Assembly (NCBI RefSeq): GCF_014656355.1
Contig: NZ_BNCG01000003.1
Coordinates: 186,001 to 250,000, forward strand
Direction of reading: 5' to 3'
Origin: Camelimonas fluminis
GTDB taxonomy: Bacteria; Pseudomonadota; Alphaproteobacteria; Rhizobiales; Beijerinckiaceae
Length of the DNA: 64,000 nt
Below are positions 31,770 to 40,186 of this stretch, in pieces (position 1 is the first letter of the stretch; each line of letters opens with the position of its first letter). Both the position numbers and the translations under genes were made by a program. Below the pieces are notes generated by a model. That model made no database searches. It worked only from the letters and a program-made list of their open reading frames with translations, and was not told where the DNA came from.

Positions 31770-32921
31770 TCAGGCGGCCGGGAGCAGGCCGCCGAGGTCC
31801 GACAGGATGCCGAGGTGATGGTCGGCGTCGCCGAACATGGCGTCGATCATGGTAAGACGCTTGAAGTAGTGGCCGATGGCGAACTCGATGGTGACGCCGA
31901 CGCCGCCATGAAGCTGCACGCCGTTCTTGCCGACGACGCGACCGGAGCGGCCAACCTGAACGCGGGTGGCGGCCATGGCGCGGGCGCGCTCGTTCGCATC
32001 GCCCTCCTGGGCCATCATCGTGGCGTACATGGCCATGCTGCGCGCCTGCTCGAGCGCGGTGAACATGTCAACGGCCTGGTGCTGCAGCGCCTGGAAGTTG
32101 CCGATCGCCTGGCCAAACTGGTTGCGCGTCTTGATGTATTCAACAGTCAGCTCAAGCGCCCGCTGCATGGCGCCAACAGCTTCCGCCGAAGTGGCGGCGA
32201 TGGCGTCGTCATAGACGCGACGGACAACGGCAAGGCCGTCGTCCTCGCCGCCCAGCAATGCGTCGGCGCCAACGCGGACGTTAGCCAGGTCGATGTCGGC
32301 CGCGCGCAGGCCGTCCTGGGTGGCGTAACCGCGGCGGGCCAGGCCCTTGGCGTCCGCCGGCACGAGGAACAGAGCCACGCCGTTTTCGGCGGTCTGATCA
32401 CCGGAGACGCGGGCGCTAACCACCAGCAGATCGGCGCTGTCGCCATGCAGGACGCCCGATTTGGTTCCGTTCAGAACCCAGCCATCGCCGTCACGCTTCG
32501 CCGTCGCTGCGACATTGGCGAGATTGTACCGGGCCTGAGGCTCGGCGTGGGCGAGAGCAAGCTTGAGGCTGCCTTCGGCGATTTGCGGGATAATTTTCTG
32601 CTTCTGCGCAGCGCTGCCGGCGCGACGCAGGGCGCCGCCGCCCAGCACCACCGTCGCCAGATAAGGTTCGAGAACCAGGGCGCGGCCAAGCGCTTCCATG
32701 ACGATCATGGTGTCGACGGCGCCGCCGCCAAAACCACCGTCTTCTTCGGCGAACGGCAGGCCGAGAATGCCGAGCTCCGCGTATTGCGCCCACAGCCCAT
32801 CGCTGTAGCCCTTCGGCTCGGCGCCATAACGCTTGCGCGACTCGAAATCGTATTTGTCGGCGACCAGACGCTCGACACTGTCTTTCAGCAGGCGTTGCTC
32901 TTCGCTGAGGTCAAAATCCAT
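31770..32921 (-). CDS. Acyl-CoA dehydrogenase, small-subunit type (PimD-like)
   Basis: Predicted subunit of an acyl-CoA dehydrogenase. The 383-residue protein starts MDFDLSEEQRLLKDSVERLV and has the GFGGGAVDTMIVMEALGRAL region and a FAD-domain helix ending NQFGQAIGNFQALQHQAVDM. It resembles pimeloyl-CoA dehydrogenase small subunits. The usual C-terminal IYEGT-type catalytic Glu motif is missing (the tail reads TIEFAIGHYFKRLTMIDAMFG), so it is probably the non-catalytic partner of the gene 98 bp upstream. Substrate may be a dicarboxyl-CoA or a ring-derived acyl-CoA; this is inference from similarity. Confidence 0.85.
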   Translation of the reverse strand: MDFDLSEEQRLLKDSVERLVADKYDFESRKRYGAEPKGYSDGLWAQYAELGILGLPFAEEDGGFGGGAVDTMIVMEALGRALVLEPYLATVVLGGGALRRAGSAAQKQKIIPQIAEGSLKLALAHAEPQARYNLANVAATAKRDGDGWVLNGTKSGVLHGDSADLLVVSARVSGDQTAENGVALFLVPADAKGLARRGYATQDGLRAADIDLANVRVGADALLGGEDDGLAVVRRVYDDAIAATSAEAVGAMQRALELTVEYIKTRNQFGQAIGNFQALQHQAVDMFTALEQARSMAMYATMMAQEGDANERARAMAATRVQVGRSGRVVGKNGVQLHGGVGVTIEFAIGHYFKRLTMIDAMFGDADHHLGILSDLGGLLPAA

Positions 32922-33019
32922 GACTGACTTTTCCTTTGCCGGCTCAACAGCGTTTCAGCGCCGGAGCCCGAATAACGGAAACTTCCCGGCCCACCGGGCC
33001 GGGAAGCGGCGCCTGCCTC

Positions 33020-34216
33020 TCAGAGGCCCAGCACCTGCTTGCTGATGATGTTCTTCTGGATTTCGTTCGATCCGCCGTAGATGGAGACCTTGCGATAATT
33101 GAAGAAGTTGGGCGCCGAGGTCAGGGCCCATTCCGGCGCCGCCGCCGGCTCGTTGCGACCGTCCGCCCCATGCGGCTGGTAGGCAAGGGCTTCGGGGCCA
33201 GCCAGCTCGACCATCATCTCGGTCAGCGTCTGCTGGATTTCCGAGCCCTTGATCTTCAGGATCGACGAAGCCGGATCGGGCTTGCCTTCCAGGGTCGCCA
33301 TATTGGCGACGACGCGCATCTGGGTCATTTCCAGCGCCTTAAGCTCCACCTCAATGGCGGCGAGCTTTTCGCGGAAACGGGCGTTCTCGATCATCGGCGG
33401 ATTGCCGTGGCGCGATTCGGACGCAAGCAGCTTGATGCGGCGCACGCGCTCCTTGGAGGCGCCGACGCGGGCAATGCCAACGCGCTCGTTGCCGAGCAGG
33501 AACTTGGCGTAGTCCCAGCCGCGATTTTCCTCACCGACCAGGTTCTCCGCCGGAACCCGCACATCGTCGAAGAACACTTCGTTAACTTCGTGACCGCCCT
33601 CGATGGTGATGATGGGGCGCACGGTGATGCCTGGCGTCTTCATGTCGATCAGCAGGAAGCTGATGCCGCGCTGGGGCTTGGCCGACGGATCGGTGCGGAC
33701 GAGGCAGAAGATCCAGTCAGCGTGCTGGGCGAGGGTCGTCCAGGTCTTCTGGCCGTTGACCACGTAGGCGTCGCCATCGCGCCGCGCGGTGGTCTTCAGC
33801 GAGGCGAGGTCCGAGCCGGAACCTGGCTCCGAGAAGCCCTGGCACCACCAGTCGTCCAGATTGGCCATGCGCGGCAGGAAGTGCTTCTTCTGCTCTTCCG
33901 AGCCGAACTGGATGATCACCGGACCACACATGCTGGCGTTGAAGGCCAGCGGCTCTGGCGCGGGCGCGCCCATCAACTCTTCACGGAAGATGTACTGACG
34001 CACCGGATCCCAGCCAGTGCCGCCCCACTCGACCGGCCAGTGCGGAACAGCCCAACCCTTCTTGTTCAGGGTGCGCTGCCACTCGACCTGCTCTTCCTTG
34101 CTGACGTGATGGCCCGCGCGAAGCTTGGCGCGCAGCTGTTCCGGCAGAGCGGTCCGGAAAAACGCACGCACTTCCTCACGGAAGGCCTGTTCTTCAAGGG
34201 TAAAGCTCAGATCCAT
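33020..34216 (-). CDS. Acyl-CoA dehydrogenase, large-subunit type (PimC-like)
   Basis: Predicted catalytic subunit paired with the downstream small subunit. The 398-residue protein has the acyl-CoA dehydrogenase signature GFSEPGSGSDLASLKT (about 127-142), NGQKTWTTLAQHADW and the C-terminal FFNYRKVSIYGGSNEIQ. The usual catalytic Glu of IYEGT is Gly here (IYGGS, about 379-383), but a Glu is present at about residue 244 in LGNERVGIA, the position used as base by isovaleryl-type enzymes. ATG 34216 has AAGGACAAGAGG upstream. The pair is divergent from a GntR regulator. Confidence 0.88.
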   Translation of the reverse strand: MDLSFTLEEQAFREEVRAFFRTALPEQLRAKLRAGHHVSKEEQVEWQRTLNKKGWAVPHWPVEWGGTGWDPVRQYIFREELMGAPAPEPLAFNASMCGPVIIQFGSEEQKKHFLPRMANLDDWWCQGFSEPGSGSDLASLKTTARRDGDAYVVNGQKTWTTLAQHADWIFCLVRTDPSAKPQRGISFLLIDMKTPGITVRPIITIEGGHEVNEVFFDDVRVPAENLVGEENRGWDYAKFLLGNERVGIARVGASKERVRRIKLLASESRHGNPPMIENARFREKLAAIEVELKALEMTQMRVVANMATLEGKPDPASSILKIKGSEIQQTLTEMMVELAGPEALAYQPHGADGRNEPAAAPEWALTSAPNFFNYRKVSIYGGSNEIQKNIISKQVLGL

Positions 34217-34802
34217 CCTCTTGTCCTTCCCGTGCGCCATGTCGCCGCATGCCCCAGAGGCAACGGCGGTCCGTTTCTGCTTCCCTCATGGCTGCCGCCA
34301 AAAGAGCATTCAGTTGTGGGAGTTAGCCTGCGGCAAGCCGCGGTTTCAGCCCGTCAAACACCATCACTGCACATCACGCGCGACGGAAACCACTGCCCGC
34401 CTCTCCCAATGGATGGGCAAGAGTCGGTCAGTGCAGGCGTTTCGAGGCCATCCCCGGACGGCCTGGGCGCCTTTTCCGACATGTGGCACAAGCGAAATTG
34501 CCGTCGCGCGCCATGAACAAGGCATGCGGGCCAGTGTTAAGCGGCGGTTTGCATCATGCCAAGTAGCAATTCCGCCTGGTTGCCTTTCGGGGCTTGCACG
34601 CGCAGTTTTCCCGATCGGCGCCTCCGGCGCTTTCAATAAAGCGGCCTTCAATTATTGTAACGCCTTATAAATTCCCCATTGCCCGCAGCTTCGCGCGGAC
34701 CAGGGGTTGTGCTGGCGGCGGCGGCGGTGCATGTAGCGCCCACACCCGCTTCGCATCGCATATATGAAATGACATCCTGTCCGACGGACGGGAGAAAACG
34801 CC
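34217..34802. other. Divergent acyl-CoA dehydrogenase / GntR intergenic region
   Basis: 586 bp between the start of the minus-strand dehydrogenase pair and the plus-strand GntR gene, the expected site of both promoters and of GntR autoregulation. A short palindrome CATATATG (34759-34766) lies 37 bp upstream of the GntR start. No gene or larger dyad is recognised. Confidence 0.45.
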
Positions 34803-35513
34803 ATGATGTCCGCACTCCAAAAGCAGTCTGATGAACCCTTGGCCCGGGAGAGCCTGAGCAACCAGGCGTATTTCCGTCTGCGTCGCGACATCATGAGCGG
34901 CCGGTTCTTGCCGGGCGAAAAACTGAAGTTGCGCGACATCGCGGCGGAACTCGGCGTCAGCCCGACCCCGGTGCGCGAGGCGCTGGCGCGGCTTGTCGCC
35001 GACATGGCGGTGGCCCAGCTCGACCACCGCTCGGTGCGCATCCCGCATATCGATCCTGAGCGCTTCAGCGAAATCTGCGTGTTGCGCACCGATGTGGAAG
35101 GGCGCTCCGCTGCGCGCGCGGCGGAAATCGCCACGGCGGACCAGGTGGCGGAGCTGGAAGCGATCCATGACCGCATGATCGCCCTGAAAAAGGCCCGCGA
35201 TTTCAAGGAATCCTTCGCGGAAAACCAGCGGTTTCACGCGGCGTTCTGCGCCATCGCCGACATGCCGCTACACTATCGCATTGCCGAGACCCTGTGGCTG
35301 CAAATCGGCCCGCTAATGAACGCGCTGCTGGTTCATCGCCCGACAACCCTGCCCCGTCGCCATCCCCACCACACGCTGCTGGACGGCCTGCGGCAGAAGG
35401 ACCCCGGACTGGCGCGGCAGGGCGCGGAAGAGGACATTCGCATCAACGCCGAGCCAATGCTGGCGTATCTGCGCAATCCTGACGGCGTCGCGCCGGCGCT
35501 TTCCGCCGGCTGA
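34803..35513 (+). CDS. GntR-family transcriptional regulator, FCD type
   Basis: A 236-residue regulator. The N-terminal winged helix (about 18-88) has LSNQAYFRLRRDIMSGRFLPGE split by the family pattern and the recognition region IAAELGVSPTPVREALARL. The C-terminal helical FCD ligand domain (about 92-225) has FHAAFCAIADMPLHYRIAETLW. Such proteins usually respond to acyl-CoA or carboxylic-acid metabolites. Divergent to the acyl-CoA dehydrogenases, so their local control is the natural hypothesis. ATG 34803, with a second ATG at 34806. Confidence 0.9.
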   Translation: MMSALQKQSDEPLARESLSNQAYFRLRRDIMSGRFLPGEKLKLRDIAAELGVSPTPVREALARLVADMAVAQLDHRSVRIPHIDPERFSEICVLRTDVEGRSAARAAEIATADQVAELEAIHDRMIALKKARDFKESFAENQRFHAAFCAIADMPLHYRIAETLWLQIGPLMNALLVHRPTTLPRRHPHHTLLDGLRQKDPGLARQGAEEDIRINAEPMLAYLRNPDGVAPALSAG

Positions 35514-35531
35514 CGCCTCTCCGGGGGCAGA

Positions 35532-36584
35532 TCAGACCGTCGCGACGGGCGTTGCCGGCGAGCCCACGGCCCCGGTAAGCCGCAGGGGCGGCGCCGTCAG
35601 CATGAAGCGATTGCGGCCATGGTTCCGTAGCCAGTCAGCCAGTGGCGTCAGATGCCACAACTCGCCCAGATGAACCCCAAGCTTGAACAGGCAGTGCTCA
35701 TGCAAGGGCAGCTGGGCGCAGCAATCGCCGCCGGGGCGCGCCGGGTAGGCCTCAACCGAGTAGTTGTCGGCGATGAGCGCGGCCAGGCCGCTGTCCGTAA
35801 TCCATTGCAGCAGGCGCCTGTCGCGGCCATCGAGCAGGGCGCAGGCATTTTCGACCGCGAAATGGGTCGGCGCGCCGCCGAGTTCCAGCAGAAACCCGGC
35901 GAAGCCCGTGTGCAGGCAGACCATGTCGCCGGTCTCAATCTCGACCCTGTCCTTCTCCAGTATGGCCATCAGCTGGTCATAGCCGACAATCTCGCGCGCC
36001 CGGCCGACATGGGCGTGCAGATCAATCATCACGGCGCGGCCCTGCATGCCCTTCACCGCCATGTTCTCGACCCCGAGGCGTCGGGCGCCGGACGTGCTGG
36101 GACCGTATCCTTCAGGCGCGCCGGCGTCGACCAAGTCTTTGGGACCAACCACGTCCTCGCCTGCCCGAAAGCCGTTGTAATATAAAGGCTCCGGCACGCC
36201 ATCGCCATCGGCGTCGAACATGGAGCCGACGTGGGCGAAACTGTCCCACTGGGTTGAATATTGCAGGTGCAGGAGCACCAGATCGTCGCACAGCACGTCG
36301 GTGGCGCCGGCATGATCACGCCCCAGCTGGTAGTTCATGTTGACAGCGTCGCCGCGGCGTGTCGGCCTTAGCACCGGCGGAAAGCGCCGCGGGTTCAGTA
36401 CGTTGCCGCCTGGATATTCCAGCGGCAGGCTGAGGCAGAACGACAGGCCTTCACGAATCTCCGCCGCGCCCTGCTTCACCTTTTCCGAGGTGATCAGGTT
36501 CAGTCGCCCCAGTTGATCGTCCGGCCCGAAGTCGCCCCAGGTGGAGCCTTCAGGCCGCTGCTTCCAGCGGCCGGATTGCGTCAT
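35532..36584 (-). CDS. Cyclase-family metal hydrolase (kynurenine formamidase-like fold)
   Basis: A 350-residue protein of the cyclase/formamidase fold (PF04199 type). It shows STQWDSFAHVGSMFD where the family has the metal-binding HxGTHxDxPxH, with only one of the histidines retained at that spot, and VMIDLHAHVGRAREI and GDMVCLHTGFAG further on. Members hydrolyse amides or lactones; many are found in aromatic or nitro-aromatic catabolic loci. The degenerate metal motif means activity is uncertain. ATG 36584 with GGGAGAGAAACG upstream. A parS-like site lies about 20 bp upstream of the start. Confidence 0.8.
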   Translation of the reverse strand: MTQSGRWKQRPEGSTWGDFGPDDQLGRLNLITSEKVKQGAAEIREGLSFCLSLPLEYPGGNVLNPRRFPPVLRPTRRGDAVNMNYQLGRDHAGATDVLCDDLVLLHLQYSTQWDSFAHVGSMFDADGDGVPEPLYYNGFRAGEDVVGPKDLVDAGAPEGYGPSTSGARRLGVENMAVKGMQGRAVMIDLHAHVGRAREIVGYDQLMAILEKDRVEIETGDMVCLHTGFAGFLLELGGAPTHFAVENACALLDGRDRRLLQWITDSGLAALIADNYSVEAYPARPGGDCCAQLPLHEHCLFKLGVHLGELWHLTPLADWLRNHGRNRFMLTAPPLRLTGAVGSPATPVATV

Positions 36585-36605
36585 GACGTTTCTCTCCCGG
36601 ATTTA

Positions 36606-36621
36606 TGTTTCACGCGAAACA
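36606..36621. other. parS-like 16-mer upstream of the cyclase gene
   Basis: TGTTTCACGCGAAACA differs from the parS consensus only at position 10 (C for T), and lies 21 bp upstream of the minus-strand cyclase start. It is about 18 kb from the main parS cluster, so it may be an outlying site or a coincidence. Confidence 0.4.
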
Positions 36622-36731
36622 TCGTGCTGGAGAGTCCGTTCAGAACGGCGCCTCCCGGCGCGTGACGCGTTGATGCGGAACCATGGAATGTTCGCACATC
36701 AACGGTCAATCACCGCAGCAGATCTGCGGGC

Positions 36732-37994
36732 TTATGGCTTCTTGACCAGCGGGCAGCGCGATTCGGACAGGGGCTGGAACGCCTCATCGCCTGGAATCGT
36801 CTGCAGGATCTTGTAATAGTCCCACGGGCCCTTGCTCTCGGAAGGTGATTTCGCCTCGGCCAGGTACATGTCGTGCACCATGCGGCCATCCTCGCGAATC
36901 TTGCCATTGGTCGCGAAGAAATCATTGACCGGCGTTTCACGCATTTTCTTCATCACGGCGTCAGTCGCATCCGTGCCGGCCGCCTGAACGGCTTTCAGAT
37001 AGTGCATGGTGGCTGAGTAGGTTCCAGCCTGGGACATGCTGGGCATGCGTCCGGTCTTCTCGAAATAACGCTTCGACCATGCCCGGGAAGCCTCATCGCG
37101 GTCCCAGTAGAACGCGGTGGTGAGCACCAGCCCCTGGGCCTTGTCGATGCCAAGGCTGTGGATGTCAGACAGGAAGACCAGCATGCCGGCGAGCTTCTGG
37201 CCGCCCTGAACCACGCCAAACTCCTGGGCCTGCTTGATGGAGTTCACCGTGTCGTTGCCACCATTTGCCAGCGCAATAATCTTTGCTTTTGAGGCCTGCG
37301 CCTGCAGCAGGAACGACGAGAAATCCAGTGTGTTGAGCGGCGCCCGCACCGAGCCGAGCACCTTGCCGCCGCCCTCGCGCACGACCCGTGTAACGTCTTT
37401 CTCCAGATCCGTGCCAAAGGTGTAGTCGGCCGTCACGAAAAACCAGGTGTCGAAGCCCTGTTTGACGGCGGCCTTGCCGGTGCCATGAGCCAGGGCGTAG
37501 GTGTCATAGGTCCAGTGGATGGACGTGGGCGTGCAGGCTTCATTGGTCAGACGCGCTGAAGCTGGGCTGGTCAGCACCACGATCTTGTTGCGCGGCCTGG
37601 CGACTTCCAGCGCCGCCAGCGACGGCGCCGTCGCAGCGACATCCATGATGGCGTCAACATTTTTGGAATCGAACCATTCCCGCGCCAGCGCGGCGGTGAT
37701 GTCTGGCTTGTTGAGCGTGTCGGCGCTCAAAAGCTCGATCTTTTTTCCGAGAATCTTGCCGCCGAAATCATCGATGGCCATCTGCGCCGCTGCGACGCTG
37801 TTGGGGCCAGTGATATCGGCGTAGGGGCCGGACATGTCGAGCAACAGGCCGATCTTGACGGCGTCGCCAGAAATGGCGGGCTTGTCCCCGGCCTTCACGG
37901 CCTGCAGGCTGAAAGGCGCGAGCATCGCCGCCGCCAGCGCGGCGCGGCCGGTTTTCCGCAGACATGCAGACGTCATCTTGCGCCAGTGCGCCAT
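36732..37994 (-). CDS. Branched-chain amino acid-type ABC substrate-binding protein
   Basis: A 420-residue periplasmic binding protein of the LivJ/urea-binding (Peripla_BP_6) family. An N-terminal signal peptide (about 15-35: RAALAAAMLAPFSLQAVKA) is followed by VKIGLLLDMSGPYADITGPN, the typical opening of this family, and by GFDTWFFVTADYTFGTDLEKD. No permease or ATPase genes are next to it, so it either serves a transporter encoded elsewhere or a signalling role. The ligand is not predictable; relatives in such clusters bind aromatic or amide compounds. Confidence 0.88.
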   Translation of the reverse strand: MAHWRKMTSACLRKTGRAALAAAMLAPFSLQAVKAGDKPAISGDAVKIGLLLDMSGPYADITGPNSVAAAQMAIDDFGGKILGKKIELLSADTLNKPDITAALAREWFDSKNVDAIMDVAATAPSLAALEVARPRNKIVVLTSPASARLTNEACTPTSIHWTYDTYALAHGTGKAAVKQGFDTWFFVTADYTFGTDLEKDVTRVVREGGGKVLGSVRAPLNTLDFSSFLLQAQASKAKIIALANGGNDTVNSIKQAQEFGVVQGGQKLAGMLVFLSDIHSLGIDKAQGLVLTTAFYWDRDEASRAWSKRYFEKTGRMPSMSQAGTYSATMHYLKAVQAAGTDATDAVMKKMRETPVNDFFATNGKIREDGRMVHDMYLAEAKSPSESKGPWDYYKILQTIPGDEAFQPLSESRCPLVKKP

Positions 37995-38249
37995 GTTTGT
38001 TCCCCCCGATTTTATTCAATATTGGTGAAGAAAGCTGGAGCCGTCCCGTCGGAAAGTCAAACCGCCGCCGCGGCTCCGCCGGCTTTTTTGCGTGGCGCAT
38101 TCTGACAAGTCTGTGGCGCAATCGCGCATTGCCGTCAGCGCGTTATGCGGGCTTCCTGTCAGCCACAATGGCGCTGGCGGAACAGACCTGACATGAAGCG
38201 CGCGCGCCGCACCGGATGGACTGGCTGCAGCCAGTCGAGGGAGGAATAG

Positions 38250-39248
38250 ATGAGTTTGCCCAAGATCCTGTCGGAACGCCTGTCGCTGCCGGCGGTCGCC
38301 TCGCCGCTGTTCATCGTCTCGGGTCCCGAACTGGTCATCGCCCAGTGCAAGGCCGGCGTCGTCGGCAGCTTTCCGGCGCTCAATGCCCGCCCCAAGGAAT
38401 TGCTTGACGAGTGGCTGCACCAGATCCGCGAGGAACTGGCCGCCCATGACCGGGATCATCCTGACCAGCCGTCGGCGCCGTTCGCCGTCAACCAGATCGT
38501 CCACCGCTCCAACAACCGGCTCGACTATGACGTTGAACTGTGCGTGAAGCACAAGGTTCCGGTGATCATCACCTCGCTGGGCGCCAGGGAGGACCTGAAC
38601 CAGGCCATCCACAGCTACGGCGGCGTCACGCTACATGACGTCATCGACAATCGTTTCGCCCGCAAGGCTGTCGAGAAGGGCGCCGACGGCCTGATCGCCG
38701 TGGCCGCGGGCGCCGGCGGCCATGCCGGCACCATTTCGCCGCTGGCGCTGATCCAGGACATTCGCGAATGGTTTGACGGCCCGCTCGCCCTGTCGGGCGC
38801 CATCGCCAGCGGCCGCGCCATTCTGGCGGCGCAAGCCATGGGGGCGGACCTAGCTTATATTGGCTCGGCGTTCATCGCCACGCGCGAGGCCAACGCCCAC
38901 GAAGCCTACAAGCAGGGCATCGTCGACGCCGATTCCTCGGGAATCGTCTACAGCAACCTGTTCACCGGCGTTCACGGCAATTATCTGCGCAAATCGATCG
39001 AGCGCGCCGGTCTCGATCCGGACAATCTGCCGACCTCGGACCCATCGAAGATGAATTTCGGCGACGATGGCAAGCAGGTGAAGCCGTGGCGTGACATCTG
39101 GGGCTCCGGCCAGGGCGTTGGTCCGATCAAGGAGATCATCGGCGCCGGTGAACTGATCGCCCGCTTCCGTCAGGAATACGCCGCCGCCCTCGCCGATCTC
39201 AACGCCAGGGCCAGCCGCTACAACCGTTTGCCGATGGCCGCAGAGTAA
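38250..39248 (+). CDS. Nitronate monooxygenase-family flavoprotein
   Basis: A 332-residue FMN-type TIM barrel of the nitronate monooxygenase (2-nitropropane dioxygenase) family. It shows [36 protein letters not shown] (phosphate/FMN-binding Gly loop, catalytic-type His) and [23 protein letters not shown] 38250 has GAGGGAGGAATAG upstream. It may act on nitronates or on an enoyl-type substrate (some relatives are enoyl reductases). It is the last gene of the accessory stretch before hslV. Confidence 0.88.
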   Translation: MSLPKILSERLSLPAVASPLFIVSGPELVIAQCKAGVVGSFPALNARPKELLDEWLHQIREELAAHDRDHPDQPSAPFAVNQIVHRSNNRLDYDVELCVKHKVPVIITSLGAREDLNQAIHSYGGVTLHDVIDNRFARKAVEKGADGLIAVAAGAGGHAGTISPLALIQDIREWFDGPLALSGAIASGRAILAAQAMGADLAYIGSAFIATREANAHEAYKQGIVDADSSGIVYSNLFTGVHGNYLRKSIERAGLDPDNLPTSDPSKMNFGDDGKQVKPWRDIWGSGQGVGPIKEIIGAGELIARFRQEYAAALADLNARASRYNRLPMAAE

Positions 39249-39415
39249 TTTTTCCATCAGAAACGAAGCATGCGCAGGGCGGGCGTGATTCAATCCCCCG
39301 CCCTGTCGCCAAAGGCGCGGAACCGGCGCGGCCCTGGACCTCCGAAAGGCGCATTTCCGGCGCGACACTGGATTGCCGGCGCCGGAAGCCCTACATGCAG
39401 GAGCGATGTTCCAGC

Positions 39416-40003
39416 ATGCAGACGGATCTTTCCATGCCCAGTGACGGCCCGGCCGTTTTTCACGCCACCACCATTCTCATGGTCCGCAAGGGCGACCGGG
39501 TCGTCATGGGCGGCGACGGTCAGGTCAGCCTCGGCCAGACCGTTATCAAGGGCAATGCCCGCAAGGTCCGGCGTCTGGCCGGCGGCGGCGTGCTCGGCGG
39601 CTTCGCCGGCGCGACCGCAGACGCGTTCACGCTGTTCGAACGGCTTGAGGCCAAGCTGGAGCAATACCCCGCGCAGCTTACGCGCGCCTGCGTCGAACTG
39701 GCCAAGGACTGGCGCACGGACCGCTATTTGCGCCGGCTCGAGGCGATGATGCTGGTGGCCGACAAGAACGTCAGCCTGCTGCTTTCCGGCACCGGCGACG
39801 TGGTCGAACCGGAGGCCCAGCCGGAAGGTTCGGTGATGGCCATTGGCTCGGGCGGCAATTTTGCCCTGTCCGCCGCGCTCGCCCTGCTCGACACCGACCG
39901 GGACGCCGAAGCGATTGTCCGCAAGTCGATGGCGATCGCGGGCGACATCTGCGTCTATACCAATCGCAACCTTGTCCTCGAAAGCCTCGAGATCGCGCGC
40001 TAA
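39416..40003 (+). CDS. hslV: ATP-dependent protease subunit HslV
   Basis: Proteolytic chamber of HslUV. The 195-residue product has the threonine protease N-region [21 protein letters not shown], where Thr18 would become the mature N-terminal nucleophile, and [32 protein letters not shown]. Three in-frame ATG codons (39395, 39416, 39434) make the start uncertain; I use 39416 because AGGAG lies 12 nt upstream. The propeptide is short in all cases. Confidence 0.94.
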   Translation: MQTDLSMPSDGPAVFHATTILMVRKGDRVVMGGDGQVSLGQTVIKGNARKVRRLAGGGVLGGFAGATADAFTLFERLEAKLEQYPAQLTRACVELAKDWRTDRYLRRLEAMMLVADKNVSLLLSGTGDVVEPEAQPEGSVMAIGSGGNFALSAALALLDTDRDAEAIVRKSMAIAGDICVYTNRNLVLESLEIAR

Positions 40004-40060
40004 GCGATTCGCACGATCCGCCACTCGCGCATTTTCCGGTGAAACACCTGCTGTTTCGTC

Positions 40061-40181
40061 AGAGCATGCCTGGAGCAAAATCCGTTCCAACCGAACCGGT
40101 ATTTTGCCCTATCTATTTGGTTTGACGCGTTTTCCTGATGCAAGTGGCGTCCACTTTTCTGGAAAACGCTCTAGCATGATG
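40061..40181. repeat. Hyphomicrobiales-type intergenic repeat element
   Basis: The 183-bp hslV-hslU gap contains a module starting AGAGCATGCC (40061), with ATCTATTTGGTTTGACGCG in the middle (40111-40129) and GGAAAACGCTCTAGCATG at its end. From general knowledge this block strongly resembles dispersed intergenic repeats of Bradyrhizobium/Methylobacterium-like genomes (the tract around TTTGACGCGTTTTC ... GTCCACTT). The ends AGAGC and GCTCT are inverted. Only one copy is seen in the window. Confidence 0.5.
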
Positions 40182-40186
40182 CCGCC

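Noticed and set aside
32936-34516. 526-residue plus-strand frame over the PimC-like gene
   Set aside because: Shadow of a strongly conserved dehydrogenase; no domain or RBS support.
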